NCBI RefSeq assembly: GCF_000717595.1
Contig: NZ_JNZO01000004.1
Coordinates: 124,001 to 188,000 of the forward strand
From: Streptomyces flavochromogenes
Lineage (GTDB): Bacteria > Actinomycetota > Actinomycetes > Streptomycetales > Streptomycetaceae
Length of the DNA: 64,000 bases
Direction of reading: 5' to 3'
Part shown: positions 47,001 to 56,241 of the stretch, piece by piece
Layout of the letters: the number at the start of each line of letters is the position of its first letter
How positions within the stretch are numbered: position 1 is the first letter of the stretch
Translations under genes and position numbers: made by a program
Notes under the pieces: generated by a model
The model's input: the letters and a program-made list of their open reading frames with translations, nothing else
Told to the model about the DNA's origin: nothing
Database searches by the model: none

Positions 47001-48122
47001 ATGTCCGACCTGCTCCGCGCCCCCGCCGAGATCAAGTACGCCGAGGAACTCGACTGGCTCGAGTCGATCGACGACAACCCCAAGCCGTTCTCGTGGCGTC
47101 TCTCCCCGAAGATGGTCCGCCTCTTCATCCTCGGCTCCGAGCGGGCCGACGGCCTGGACCGGGAGGTGACGCAGAAGTGGTTCGGCGACCGCAGCTTCGT
47201 CGAGCGCTCCATCGTCACCCTCGCCTCCGACAGGGGCCTGCTCCTGATCGGAGACCCCGGCACCGGCAAGAGCTGGCTCGCCGAGCTCCTCTCCGCCGCG
47301 ATCAGCCGCAACTCCACCCAGGTCGTCCAGGGCACCGCGGGCACCACCGAGGACCACATCAAGTACTCCTGGAACGTCTCGATGGTCATCGCCAAGGGCC
47401 AGTCCCGCGAGTCGATGATCCCCTCGCCGATCATGACCGCGATGGAGACCGGCACCATCGGCCGCTTCGAGGAACTGACCCGCTCCACCAGCGACGTCCA
47501 GGACGCGCTCATCTCGATCCTCTCCGAGAAGTACATCTCGGTCCCCGAACTCGACAGTGCCGGTGGCGAGAACATCGTGTTCGCGCAGCCGGGCTTCTCC
47601 GTCATCGCCACCGCCAACAGCCGTGACCGCGGCGTCAACGACCTGTCCTCCGCGCTCAAGCGCCGGTTCAACTTCGTCCGCATCCCGGTCGTCACGAACA
47701 AGAAGAGCGAGGCCGAGATCGTCCGCTTCCGCACCGAGGAACTCCTTCGCCGGCACTCGATCGAGCTGGACGTGCCGCCGACCCTCCTCGACGTCCTCCT
47801 CCAGAGCTTCGCCGACCTGCGTGCCTCCGCGGCCGCGGCCGGGAGCGACGACGAGAAGCTGGAGTCCGCCCTGTCCACCGCCGAGCAGATCGGCGTCCTG
47901 GAGGACGCCGTCCTGCACAGCGACTTCTTCGGCGAGCGCGCGCTCACGGCCCGCGCCCTCGCCGCCTCCCTGGTCGGTACGCTCGCCCGCCGCGAGCCCG
48001 AGGACCTGGCCATCCTCAACAAGTACCTGCACGGCGTCGTCGAGCCGCGCGGCAAGGAGCAGGGCGGCTCCTGGCCCGAGTTCCTCGAGGGCGGCCGCGA
48101 GGCGATCGCGAAGCTGGCATGA
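47001..48122 (+). CDS. MoxR-family AAA+ ATPase
   Basis: 373 residues. Walker A is LLLIGDPGTGKSWLAELL near residue 80; the Walker B region reads TIGRFEELTRSTSDVQDALI; sensor 1 is SVIATANSRDRGVNDLS; and the Arg finger lies in ALKRRFNFVRIPVV. The C-terminal lid is helical. MoxR ATPases are chaperone-like machines that work with VWA proteins. The ATG at 47001 is 23 bases after the VWA stop with an agaaagg ribosome site; its own stop overlaps the DUF5682 start. Confidence 0.92.
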   Translation: MSDLLRAPAEIKYAEELDWLESIDDNPKPFSWRLSPKMVRLFILGSERADGLDREVTQKWFGDRSFVERSIVTLASDRGLLLIGDPGTGKSWLAELLSAAISRNSTQVVQGTAGTTEDHIKYSWNVSMVIAKGQSRESMIPSPIMTAMETGTIGRFEELTRSTSDVQDALISILSEKYISVPELDSAGGENIVFAQPGFSVIATANSRDRGVNDLSSALKRRFNFVRIPVVTNKKSEAEIVRFRTEELLRRHSIELDVPPTLLDVLLQSFADLRASAAAAGSDDEKLESALSTAEQIGVLEDAVLHSDFFGERALTARALAASLVGTLARREPEDLAILNKYLHGVVEPRGKEQGGSWPEFLEGGREAIAKLA

Positions 48123-51091
48123 GCACCACCTCCGAGAAGCCGACAAGCGCCTCCTTCACCGCCCTGCGGGGGCAACTCCACGAAGCGGCAGCCGAGTTCG
48201 CCGGCGGACAGGACGCTCTGGAAGGCATCCTGCTCGGCATGGTCGACGATGTCGACCGGGCGGTCGCAGAACCGCTGGAGATCTTCCCCGTCTGCCACCA
48301 CTCACCCGCCTCCGCCCTCGCCATGGCCCGACGGCTGCGCGAGAAGCAGCCCAGGGTCGTGTACCTGGAGCTGTGCGAGGACATGGCCCCGCTCCTCACC
48401 GAGCTCCGCAACTGCCGGCTGCCCGTCGCCGTGCAGGCCTTCGCGAGCGAGATCGACGGCTTCCCGCCGGACTGGGCCCCGCTCTCGGTCGTCGCCCCGA
48501 TCACGGAGGCCTCCGCCGAGTACCAGGCCGTCGCGTACGCCCTCGACACCCCCGGCGTGGAACTCGTCCTCGTCGACCGCTCCTCCGACCACGTCTTCCA
48601 ATGGGACACCCGACAGCCTGCCGACGGCGCGACCCACACCGCCGACACCGAGGCCGAGCCGACGGCCGCGGGAACGGCCGAGCCCGAGGCGGCCCTCCAC
48701 GGCGAGGCCGTCGGGGTGGAGATCGGCGACCTCCGTCCGCGCTTCGCCGAACTGGAGGAGCACCTGCTGCGGCACGGCAAGGTGCGGCACTGGTCCGAAT
48801 GGTGGCACCAGTACGTCGAGGTCCCGCTCGGCGACAGCGACCACGACACCTATCGCCAGGTCATGTTCCTGATCGGCAGCCTGTTCCGGCGGCTCGCGCC
48901 CGGCCGGGGCGAGCGCGTGCGGGTCGACGAGGACCGCGAGCGCTACATGTGGACCCGTATGCGCGAGCATCTCGCCGCGACCGGCACCGACCCCGCGGAC
49001 TGCCTGTACGTGTGCGGCGCCTTCCACGCGGCCAGCCGCGTGGACGAGTTCGGCGTCCACGGCACGGGCGGCTTCGCCATCTCCCCACGGACCGCCACGA
49101 CCTGGCAGTACGGGCTGATCCCCTCCAGCAACGCGGCGATCGAGGCACAGTTCGGCCTCGCGTCCGGCTCGGTGTCGATCGCCTCGACGGAATGGGCCAA
49201 GAACCTCAAGCGCACCCGCGTGAAGCCGTACCGCCTGGAGGGGCAGTCCGGTACGAAGAAGCCGAGCGCGAGGAAGACGGCGGCGAAGGCTCCGGTGGCC
49301 ACGCCCACGCCCGTACCCGCGTCCGACCTCGCGGCCGGTCCCGCCTCCGCTCCGGCCGAGGACCGGCTCACCGGCTTCCTCCAGCAGCCACCCGTCCTGA
49401 ACACCCTCGACGAGGCCGAACTGCTCGGCTGGTCCGTGGACATCGTGCGCGCCGCACGCCGCAGTGGCTATCTGGCCTCCACGGCCGACGCCATCGCCGT
49501 GTTCGAGACCTCGATCCTCCTCGCGGCCCTGCGGGACCGGGCCAAGCCGACGCCGTACGACTTCCAGGACGCGGCGGTCACCTGCATCGAGAAGGACACG
49601 GTCCCCGGCCGACGGGACGTGCGGCGGCTCGTCGAGATCATGATGGGCGGCGACCGGGTCGGCCAGGTCGGCTACGACGCGCTGCCACCCCTCGCCCGTG
49701 ATGTGCACGACCGGCTGGCGCCCCTGGAACTGAACCTCCAGCAGCGCGGCGTACGCCGGGCCCTGCTCGACATGGCGTCCCGGCCGGAGCTGCGTGCCTG
49801 CTCGGACGTCCTGTGGATGCTGCGCCGGCTGTTGCCGCCCGGCGCGGCCCGCACGGTGATGGGGGAGCGGCGGCTCGGTGAGCGGTCGATCCAGGAGTCC
49901 TGGGACCTGTCGCTCGGCACCCACCAGCGCGCGCTCATCGAGCTCGGGTACGAGGGCGTGAGCCTGGAGCAGGTGCTGGAGCAGCGGCTGCGCCGCACCG
50001 CGTACGGACCGCAGGCCACCACGGCCGAGGTCCTCGCGGCCGTCGAGGACGCGACGCTCCACCTCGGCGGTCGACGCCTCGCCGACGAGCTCGGTGCCCG
50101 GGCCCTGGAGGTCCTCGCCGGCGAGCGCACGGTGGACGGCGCGCCGGCGGTACTGCGCCGGGTGCGCGGCCTCCTGGCCTACTACCGCACCAGCGAACCG
50201 GTCCTCCCGCCGTGGATCGAGTCCTTCGTCAGAGCCGGGTACGCGCACTACTGCACGCTGCTGCCGACGGCGTTCCGGGACGAGGACGCGACCGTGGGGC
50301 AGGTGGCGGCGATGCTGGGCTTCCTGTTCAGCATGGAGAGCCTGGCCCTTTCGCTCGGCTGTGACCGGACCCAGCTGGAGCTCGCGGTCGCGCAGTCCCA
50401 CCCGAACGACCCGGCCAAGACAGCCCTGTTGTGGGCCGCGCAGGTCCAGCTCGGCACGCTCTCCCGGGGCGAGCTGCGCGGCCGCTGCGACGAACTCCTC
50501 GGCAACCCCCTGGTGGTGCCCTCGTACCCCCGCTACCTCAGTGGTTTCGTGCACGCGCTCGAACCGGTCCCGGGCCTCGCGGACGTCGTCGTGGAGGCCG
50601 TGTCGAACGCCTTCGGACGGCTCCCCGACCCCGTCCTGCTGCCGTGGCTGCCCACCCTCATCACCACCCTGCGGTCGAACGCCGCCGATCTCGCCCCGCT
50701 GCTCATCAGAGAGGCGGGCCGGATCTTCCCGGCACGGCTCGCGGCCCTGGACACCTGGGTCCCGCCGTGGCACGCGCAGCCGGTGGCTCAGGCGTCGCCG
50801 GCCGTGCCCGCGCCACGCGGAGCGGCGCTGCTGCCCCGGCACCCGGAGACATGCGACGCCGTCGCGGACCTCCTGGGCCGCACGGACGGGTGGGCCCCGG
50901 CAGACGGGCCGACGGGCCCGACGGGCGCGGCACTCCTGTTCGGCCACCGCGCCACCTGCGACGCCGTCGCGGACCTCCTGGGCTGTGGCGATCCCTGGAC
51001 GCCCCTGGTTCCGGCGCTCCCCGCGTCGTCCCTGACGACGAGGCACCCCGCCACGGCCCACGCGGTCGCGGCGCTCCTCGCGACGCCGTGA
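48119..51091 (+). CDS. DUF5682 family protein of the MoxR-VWA unit
   Basis: 990 residues. The N-terminal part has the family signature EIFPVCHHSPASALAMARRL near residue 55 and VVYLELCEDMAPLL, with FASEIDGFPPDWAPLSVV after it; the His pair and acidic residues might form a metal or catalytic site, resembling EreA/TraB-like folds. The middle is a long helical array (about 400-920), and the last 75 residues hold three copies of a short LLxRHPxTCDAVADLLG repeat. It closes the coupled unit (ATGA overlap with MoxR). A terminator follows. Its role is unproven; it may be the substrate or effector of the ATPase pair. Confidence 0.85.
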   Translation: MSTTSEKPTSASFTALRGQLHEAAAEFAGGQDALEGILLGMVDDVDRAVAEPLEIFPVCHHSPASALAMARRLREKQPRVVYLELCEDMAPLLTELRNCRLPVAVQAFASEIDGFPPDWAPLSVVAPITEASAEYQAVAYALDTPGVELVLVDRSSDHVFQWDTRQPADGATHTADTEAEPTAAGTAEPEAALHGEAVGVEIGDLRPRFAELEEHLLRHGKVRHWSEWWHQYVEVPLGDSDHDTYRQVMFLIGSLFRRLAPGRGERVRVDEDRERYMWTRMREHLAATGTDPADCLYVCGAFHAASRVDEFGVHGTGGFAISPRTATTWQYGLIPSSNAAIEAQFGLASGSVSIASTEWAKNLKRTRVKPYRLEGQSGTKKPSARKTAAKAPVATPTPVPASDLAAGPASAPAEDRLTGFLQQPPVLNTLDEAELLGWSVDIVRAARRSGYLASTADAIAVFETSILLAALRDRAKPTPYDFQDAAVTCIEKDTVPGRRDVRRLVEIMMGGDRVGQVGYDALPPLARDVHDRLAPLELNLQQRGVRRALLDMASRPELRACSDVLWMLRRLLPPGAARTVMGERRLGERSIQESWDLSLGTHQRALIELGYEGVSLEQVLEQRLRRTAYGPQATTAEVLAAVEDATLHLGGRRLADELGARALEVLAGERTVDGAPAVLRRVRGLLAYYRTSEPVLPPWIESFVRAGYAHYCTLLPTAFRDEDATVGQVAAMLGFLFSMESLALSLGCDRTQLELAVAQSHPNDPAKTALLWAAQVQLGTLSRGELRGRCDELLGNPLVVPSYPRYLSGFVHALEPVPGLADVVVEAVSNAFGRLPDPVLLPWLPTLITTLRSNAADLAPLLIREAGRIFPARLAALDTWVPPWHAQPVAQASPAVPAPRGAALLPRHPETCDAVADLLGRTDGWAPADGPTGPTGAALLFGHRATCDAVADLLGCGDPWTPLVPALPASSLTTRHPATAHAVAALLATP

Positions 51092-51097
51092 CGGCGG

Positions 51098-51132
51098 ACC
51101 GGCCGCCGGGTCGTCGGACCCCGGCGGCCGGT
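51098..51132. terminator. Bidirectional terminator
   Basis: Perfect 13-bp stem accggccgccggg / cccggcggccggt with a 9-base loop between the convergent DUF5682 and phytase genes. Confidence 0.8.
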
Positions 51133-51155
51133 GGGGGCGAGGGACGTGAGGCGGA

Positions 51156-52484
51156 TCAGTCGTCGACGGCGTCCAGGACGGGGCCGAGGTCGACGAACTT
51201 GAAGTTGGTCGCGGGGCGGTCACCGTCGCCGGGGGCGTCGTGGCCGTCCTGCACGACGAGGAGGCCGTTCGGGTACTTCGAACCGAGGGGAGCGTTCAGG
51301 GCGGCGGCGCCGTCGCACTCCTCGGAGCCGTCGAGGGCGCCGTTCGCGGGCGCGACCCGGAAGCCGCCCTCGTACTCGTTGCGGTCCGCGATCTCCCGGT
51401 CGTAGGCCGCGAAGGTGTTGTCGCCCTGACTGGAGGCGAGCAGGTACCCGTCGCCGTCGGACTCGGTGACCAGCGTCAGACCCTCGACGTCCGAGGAGAT
51501 CCTGGTCCCGCCGTAGCCGGGGTCGGCGCCCGGCGTGCACTCCTCGGTCTCCTCGTCGTAGACGCCGGGGACGCCGTACTCGCGGACCTTGTCGAGCAGC
51601 TCCGGCGTGCCGGTGAGGTCGGCGCGCAGCCGCCAGATGCCGATGTCCTCCTGGCCGGCGTACAGGGTGCCGTCGGCGGGATCGACGACCATGCCCTCGA
51701 CCTGCGGCAGTTCGCCGGGCTCCCCGCACGGGGCCCACGAGGTGCCGTTCGGCAGCCGGAACGTGGCCGGGAGGTCCAGGGTGCGGACCGTGCGGTACGT
51801 GACCTTGCCGCCGGCGGTGGGGAGCAGTTCGAGCAGGGCGATGCTGGTCCGCTCGCGGCGGCTGACGAGCGCGAAGGACTTCCCGGACGCCGGGTCCGTC
51901 CAGGTCGCCAGACCGTACGCGGTCCGCTGGTCGTTGATCTCGGCCTGGTCCCGTGAGAAGACGGCCGGGGCGGCGGCATCGGTGACGTCGGTCAGGGGGC
52001 CGCCGGCGCGGTCGCGGTCGATGCGGTAGAACCGCAGCCGGTCGTGGCCGCGGTCGCTGGTGACGGCGAGGTCGGCCCGCCCCGAGGAGAGCCGGAGGCC
52101 CTGGACGAGGTCCACGTTGTTGAACCGGCCGGGGGCGTCGTCCGGTCCGTCCGCCGGAGGCGCGGCTATCGACTGCACCGGGCGCGCGTCCAGGTCGTAG
52201 ACGCGGAGCCCGCCCTCCTTGGCGGTCGCGATGACGAGGCTGCGGCCGGGGGCGGCGGCGTTGCGCCAGATGGCGGGGTCGTCCGCGTCGGCGTTGCCGC
52301 CCGCGTCGTCGTCGTGCAGCACCGGCGTCTCCGCGCGGGGGGTCACGACCGGCAGCGAACCGGCCGGACCACGGTGGCGGCCCTGGGCATCGGCGTCGGC
52401 TTGGGCGGGCACGGCGAGGGCGGCCGCGGCGAGCGCCGTGGTGACGGCGAGCACGAGCGACCGGGCGGTACGGGGGCGAGTCAC
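51156..52484 (-). CDS. Secreted beta-propeller phytase
   Basis: 442 residues from the GTG at 52484, which has a gaggag ribosome site. Sec signal peptide at 1-31 (ALAAAALAVPAQA). The rest is a six-bladed propeller with phytase motifs: DADDPAIWRN, FNNVDLVQGL, DRGHDRLRFYRID, VEGMVVDPADGTLYAGQED and ISSDVEGLTLV, with the Asp/Glu residues that bind calcium and phytate phosphates. It releases phosphate from phytate outside the cell, which fits PhoP control, though no PHO box was confirmed. Monocistronic by position. Confidence 0.9.
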   Translation of the reverse strand: MTRPRTARSLVLAVTTALAAAALAVPAQADADAQGRHRGPAGSLPVVTPRAETPVLHDDDAGGNADADDPAIWRNAAAPGRSLVIATAKEGGLRVYDLDARPVQSIAAPPADGPDDAPGRFNNVDLVQGLRLSSGRADLAVTSDRGHDRLRFYRIDRDRAGGPLTDVTDAAAPAVFSRDQAEINDQRTAYGLATWTDPASGKSFALVSRRERTSIALLELLPTAGGKVTYRTVRTLDLPATFRLPNGTSWAPCGEPGELPQVEGMVVDPADGTLYAGQEDIGIWRLRADLTGTPELLDKVREYGVPGVYDEETEECTPGADPGYGGTRISSDVEGLTLVTESDGDGYLLASSQGDNTFAAYDREIADRNEYEGGFRVAPANGALDGSEECDGAAALNAPLGSKYPNGLLVVQDGHDAPGDGDRPATNFKFVDLGPVLDAVDD

Positions 52485-52895
52485 GCAAGTCTCCTCAGGA
52501 GGGTGGCTTGTACGTCCTGCGTGAGCGTGGTGCCCTTCCGTGTCGGCCCGGCGGCCTCTGCCCGACCGGGTGTCCGAAGTCCAGGTGTACGCACGATGAA
52601 CCGCGCCGCGGGCCGCGGCAGTGTGCCGCGGCCCGCGTGCGTCTGCTGCGGCAGGAATCAGGCGGGGTTCTTCACGTTCGCCAGGTAGCTCGCACCGATG
52701 AGGCGGTCGCGCATCTCGTAGCGCGGCGCGACGGCCCCGGTCCAGCGGAGGAACCGGTCGCCCCGGTGGCCGTCGACATGTCGATGAACCCCATGGCGAC
52801 GACACAAAGGGCAAGATTCCGGCCAAAGTTGCGCGATCCGTTCGCTCCGGGCGAGCGGGCGAGCGGGCAGTGGGCGGGTGGATGGTTCGCGTCGT
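52485..52895. other. Non-coding region with a possible gene relic
   Basis: About 410 bases between the phytase start and the RCK gene stop. It contains the phytase promoter region and a minus-strand relic at 52658-52777. Nothing else is recognisable. Confidence 0.5.
52658..52777 (-). pseudogene. Possible C-terminal relic, unknown family
   Basis: The minus strand reads DRFLRWTGAVAPRYEMRDRL and then IGASYLANVKNPA before a stop. This has natural-looking composition but no start and no known match that I can name. Low confidence. Confidence 0.25.
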
Positions 52896-54941
52896 TCAGT
52901 CGACGGGGGGCGGCGGCGTCCCGGCGGGCGTCCGTCCCGTCGCCGGTACGTCCGCCCGCCCGAGCAGTTCCGCCAGGCCGGCGCGGGTGGCCGCGACGAC
53001 GACGCGGTCGCCCGGGTGGAGCACGTAGCCGGGGTGAAGGTCCCAGAGCAGCCCGGACGGTTCGTCGCCGGCGGACGATCGCGGCCTCCCTTCCGGAGCG
53101 TCCTGGGCGTCCTGGGCGTCCGACGGATCGGTCGGCTCCGGAGCGCTGGTGTCCAGGGCGAGGACACGCCACGCACCCGGGCGGAACGCCTCCGCGACCG
53201 TTCTCCCCTCCCACTGGGGCTGGCCCGCGATGTCGAGTGCGGCGAAGACGAGCACCCGGCGTTCGACGGCGATCGCCCCGAGGATCTGACGGCCCATCAT
53301 CGCCGTGGCGAAGGCGGGCGCGGCGAGCGTCGACACGCTGCGGCTGCGGGTGAGCGCGTCGGGGTGGGCCGCGCGCAGCGTGCGGTAGACGGTGGACGCG
53401 AAGTCGTCGTCGTACAGGCGCAGGGCCACGAGCAGGTCCGGGTTGAGTGTGCGCGCGTAGAGCGCGGCTTCCAGGTTGGTGGTGTCGGCGCTGGTGAGGG
53501 CGAGCAGCGCGCGGGCCCGGTGGATCTTCGCCGCTTCCAGGACCCCCTCCTGCGTGACGTCACCCAGGACGACCGGCACGCGCAGGGTGCGGGCATGCGC
53601 GACACCCCGGGCCTCGGGGTCGTCCTCCACGCACACCACGGGCACGCCCAGTTCGTGGAGCTGGACCAGGACGCGGGTGCCGACGCGCCCCAGGCCCAGG
53701 AGGACGACATGGCCGGCGAGGCCGCGGGGCGGGCGTCGCAGGGCGGCGGCGCTGCGGTACGCGCCGAGAGCTTCGAGGGACCCCGCGATCAGCAGCGGCA
53801 GCAGGACGAGGCCGAGCAGACCGGCGAGGATCTGGAGGACCTGGCGGGCGGTGGGCTCGCCGACGGCGGGGTCGCCGATCGCGAAGAGGTCGAGCAGCGT
53901 GAGGTACGCGGCGTGCAGCAGGTGGTCCCCGGTGGTCACCGAGGACGTGACGGCGAGCGCCACGACCGCGGCGCAGACACCGGCGAGCGCCCAGCGCACC
54001 CGGGGAGACAGGAGCTCGCGGGGCGAGGCGCCCCGGCTCTCCCGGCGCCGGGGGAGGACCGGTTCGTGGGTGACGGCCTCCAGGACGACCGTGCCGTGCC
54101 CCGCGGCCGCCTGTACCTCGGCGTCGTCGGGCAGCAGCCGGGGCGCGAGCCGCCCGCTGCGGTCGGACCCGTCCGCGCCCGCCGGGTCGCGCGTCGTCGA
54201 CGACAGCAGGGCGAGGGTGACGAGGCCGGGGTCGGCCGCGTCGCCGGCCTCGGCGGGGGCCTGTGCCGAGGCGGAGCTCTGTGCGGTGGGGATCCGCTCG
54301 GCGGCGCGCAGCAGCAGCCCGTCGGCCTGGACGATCTTGCGGGTACCGGTGACGGCCGTGGCGGCGAGCGCCGGCGCGGCGGTGTCCGCGTCGGACAGGA
54401 CGATCGTCGTGGCGTCATGCCCGTGGCCGCGCCCGTCGCCGTGCCTGTACCTGGTTTCGTTCCCCTGGTCGGGCCCGTCGTCGGCCGCCGCCGGGTCCTC
54501 GGCCTGGCAGCGGGCCTGGTCGAGGAGCTCGGCCATCCGCCGGCCGAGGTTGCGGTTGTACATCCGCAGGACCAGGCGGATGTGCGGGTTGAGCCGGCGG
54601 GCCAGGAACGCGGCCCGCATGTTGACCTCGTCGTCCTCGTAGAGCAGCGCCAATGCCTGGGCCCGGCGTACGCCCGCCTCGACCAGGGTCGGCTCGTCGG
54701 GCGGTGTCCGGTCGGCCTGCCGGGCGCGCACGCGTGGCTCGTCGGTGTCCGGTCCGGCCCCGGTGGGCGCGACGAGGACGACGTCCTGCCGGTAGACCTC
54801 GGCCAGTTCACCGGCGATGCGGTGCGCGAGGGCGTCGTCCCCGCACACGACCATGTGCCCGTCCTGCGGTGCGGGCGGCCCGGCGGGCCGTGCGCGCGCG
54901 CCGGTCTCGCGGCGAGTGACCTGACGCGGTACGGCGGTCAT
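52896..54941 (-). CDS. Protein with two TrkA-N/RCK NAD-binding domains around a membrane segment
   Basis: 681 residues from the ATG at 54941. Residues about 25-190 form a first Rossmann-like RCK domain (HMVVCGDDALAHRIAGELAE, AFLARRLNPHIRLVLRMYN). The central part has two hydrophobic helices (ALAGVCAAVVALAVTSSV; LQILAGLLGLVLLPLLIAGS) around a short pore-like loop LLDLFAIGDPAVGEP. A second RCK domain follows (HVVLLGLGRVGTRVLVQL, with VVCVEDDPEARGVAHA). The layout matches actinomycete potassium-channel-like or CASTOR/POLLUX-like proteins gated by NAD or other ligands. The pore lacks a plain TVGYG filter, so ion selectivity is unclear. Confidence 0.8.
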   Translation of the reverse strand: MTAVPRQVTRRETGARARPAGPPAPQDGHMVVCGDDALAHRIAGELAEVYRQDVVLVAPTGAGPDTDEPRVRARQADRTPPDEPTLVEAGVRRAQALALLYEDDEVNMRAAFLARRLNPHIRLVLRMYNRNLGRRMAELLDQARCQAEDPAAADDGPDQGNETRYRHGDGRGHGHDATTIVLSDADTAAPALAATAVTGTRKIVQADGLLLRAAERIPTAQSSASAQAPAEAGDAADPGLVTLALLSSTTRDPAGADGSDRSGRLAPRLLPDDAEVQAAAGHGTVVLEAVTHEPVLPRRRESRGASPRELLSPRVRWALAGVCAAVVALAVTSSVTTGDHLLHAAYLTLLDLFAIGDPAVGEPTARQVLQILAGLLGLVLLPLLIAGSLEALGAYRSAAALRRPPRGLAGHVVLLGLGRVGTRVLVQLHELGVPVVCVEDDPEARGVAHARTLRVPVVLGDVTQEGVLEAAKIHRARALLALTSADTTNLEAALYARTLNPDLLVALRLYDDDFASTVYRTLRAAHPDALTRSRSVSTLAAPAFATAMMGRQILGAIAVERRVLVFAALDIAGQPQWEGRTVAEAFRPGAWRVLALDTSAPEPTDPSDAQDAQDAPEGRPRSSAGDEPSGLLWDLHPGYVLHPGDRVVVAATRAGLAELLGRADVPATGRTPAGTPPPPVD

Positions 54942-55136
54942 GGTCGCCTCTCGTCCGGATGCCGACCCGGTCGTGGGCCCGGTCGTGGATGCCGACCGGT
55001 CCTGATCCGAGATCCGCTGCTGCCGGCCCGCGTCGGCGGAGCCGCCCCCCCAGCCTTCCAGCAGGACGGGCGCCCCGGCATGGGTGCTGACACCCAACTT
55101 CACGACGTGGTGCCGCCGTTCGACGCGGCGGCTCGA

Positions 55137-56018
55137 TCACCCCTCGGCGACCGACGCCCCCTCGTGAAACGCCGTCTCCACGGCCGTCGGGATGTCCGTG
55201 ACGGGGAACTGCACGTGCCGCACGGTCCGTTCGCGGTCCACGACCAGGATCGCGCGCTTCAGCCGGAGGGCCTGGCCGGCCCGGAACGTCGGGAGCCGGA
55301 GCGCCGCCGAGAGCCCGTTGTCCATGTCGGAGAGGAGCGGGAAGGGGATCTCCTCGGCCACCGCGAACGCCCTCTGCTCGTCCGGGCGTTGGGTGCTGAT
55401 GCCGTGCACCGCGACGCCCGCCGCCGTGAACCGCTCGTACGCCTCCCGGAAGAGTCGGTTCTCCAGGGTGCACCCCGCCGCGCCCGGGATGTCCGTCCAG
55501 TCGTCCGGCAGCGGGGCGGGGCGGGCGGTCGCGGGGAAGCAGAACAGGACGGTGGCGCCCGCCCCGGCGTCGACCGGATCGAGTGCGCCGCCGGTGTGCG
55601 CGGGCAGCGTCAGCCGGGGCAGCCGGGTGCCGGGCAGGTCGTGGACGCGGTGCGCCTCGGCGCTCCGCTCGTCCGCGGAAGCGGTGAGCGAGCCGTCGCC
55701 GAGCAGCCAGCGGTCGGCCCAGTCCTGCATCGAGACCAGGACGGGCAGCAGCGCGCGCCCCGCGTCGCTCAGCCGGTACTCGAACCGGACCGGTCCCTCC
55801 TGGTACGGGACCTTGTCGAGCACCCCGCTGTCGACGAGGTGGTTGAGCCGCTCGGTGAGCACCTTGCGGGAGATGTCCAGCTCGCGCTGGAGCTCGTCGA
55901 AGCGGTGCCGCCCCCGCGCCGTCTCGCGGACGAGGAGCAGGCTCCACCAGTCGCCGACGACGGCCGCGGCCTGGGCGATGGCGCAGGCGGCGTCGCGGTC
56001 GGGAACGGCTCGTGCCAT
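55137..56018 (-). CDS. HxlR-type regulator fused to a peroxiredoxin-like domain
   Basis: 293 residues. Residues 10-115 are an HxlR winged helix: CAIAQAAAVVGDWWSLLLVRE, GRHRFDELQRELDISRKVLT and RLNHLVDSGVLDKVPY. After a linker, residues about 130-290 are a redoxin (AhpC/TSA or PrxQ-like) domain: ATVLFCFPAT, the peroxidatic-type Cys in AAGCTLENRLFREAYERF, GISTQRPDEQRAFAVAEEI and PFPLLSDMDNGLSAAL. HxlR proteins sense aldehydes, peroxide or quinones by Cys chemistry; here the sensor would be the fused domain. It is divergent from an ABC exporter, with two dyads between them, so it probably represses both. Confidence 0.88.
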   Translation of the reverse strand: MARAVPDRDAACAIAQAAAVVGDWWSLLLVRETARGRHRFDELQRELDISRKVLTERLNHLVDSGVLDKVPYQEGPVRFEYRLSDAGRALLPVLVSMQDWADRWLLGDGSLTASADERSAEAHRVHDLPGTRLPRLTLPAHTGGALDPVDAGAGATVLFCFPATARPAPLPDDWTDIPGAAGCTLENRLFREAYERFTAAGVAVHGISTQRPDEQRAFAVAEEIPFPLLSDMDNGLSAALRLPTFRAGQALRLKRAILVVDRERTVRHVQFPVTDIPTAVETAFHEGASVAEG

Positions 56019-56159
56019 GACGTGTCCTCCTCGTTGCGGGTCACCGGTCCGGGGTGGTCCGGTCCCGGACCACCCGGCACCGGTCCGGGGTGGTCCGGCC
56101 TCGGCCCGCCCGGTCCGGCCCGTATCCGGTTCGTGAGTGATCCATCTTGCGCCATCGAA

Positions 56160-56204
56160 TGAGTTCCCGATAGAAACTCATTGTAAGTTCCCCATGGGAA
56201 CTCA
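56160..56204. promoter_or_regulatory. Two tandem 21-bp dyads, likely HxlR-fusion operators
   Basis: Copy 1 spans 56160-56180 with arms tgagtt / aactca; copy 2 spans 56184-56204 with arms taagtt / aactca and an inner agttcc / ggaact. They agree at 17 of 21 positions and start 24 bases apart. They sit between the regulator gene (start 56018) and the exporter gene (start 56242), where a divergent promoter is expected. Confidence 0.7.
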
Positions 56205-56241
56205 CTCGATTCCAGTGTTCTACGGGGGAGGGATCCTTTTC

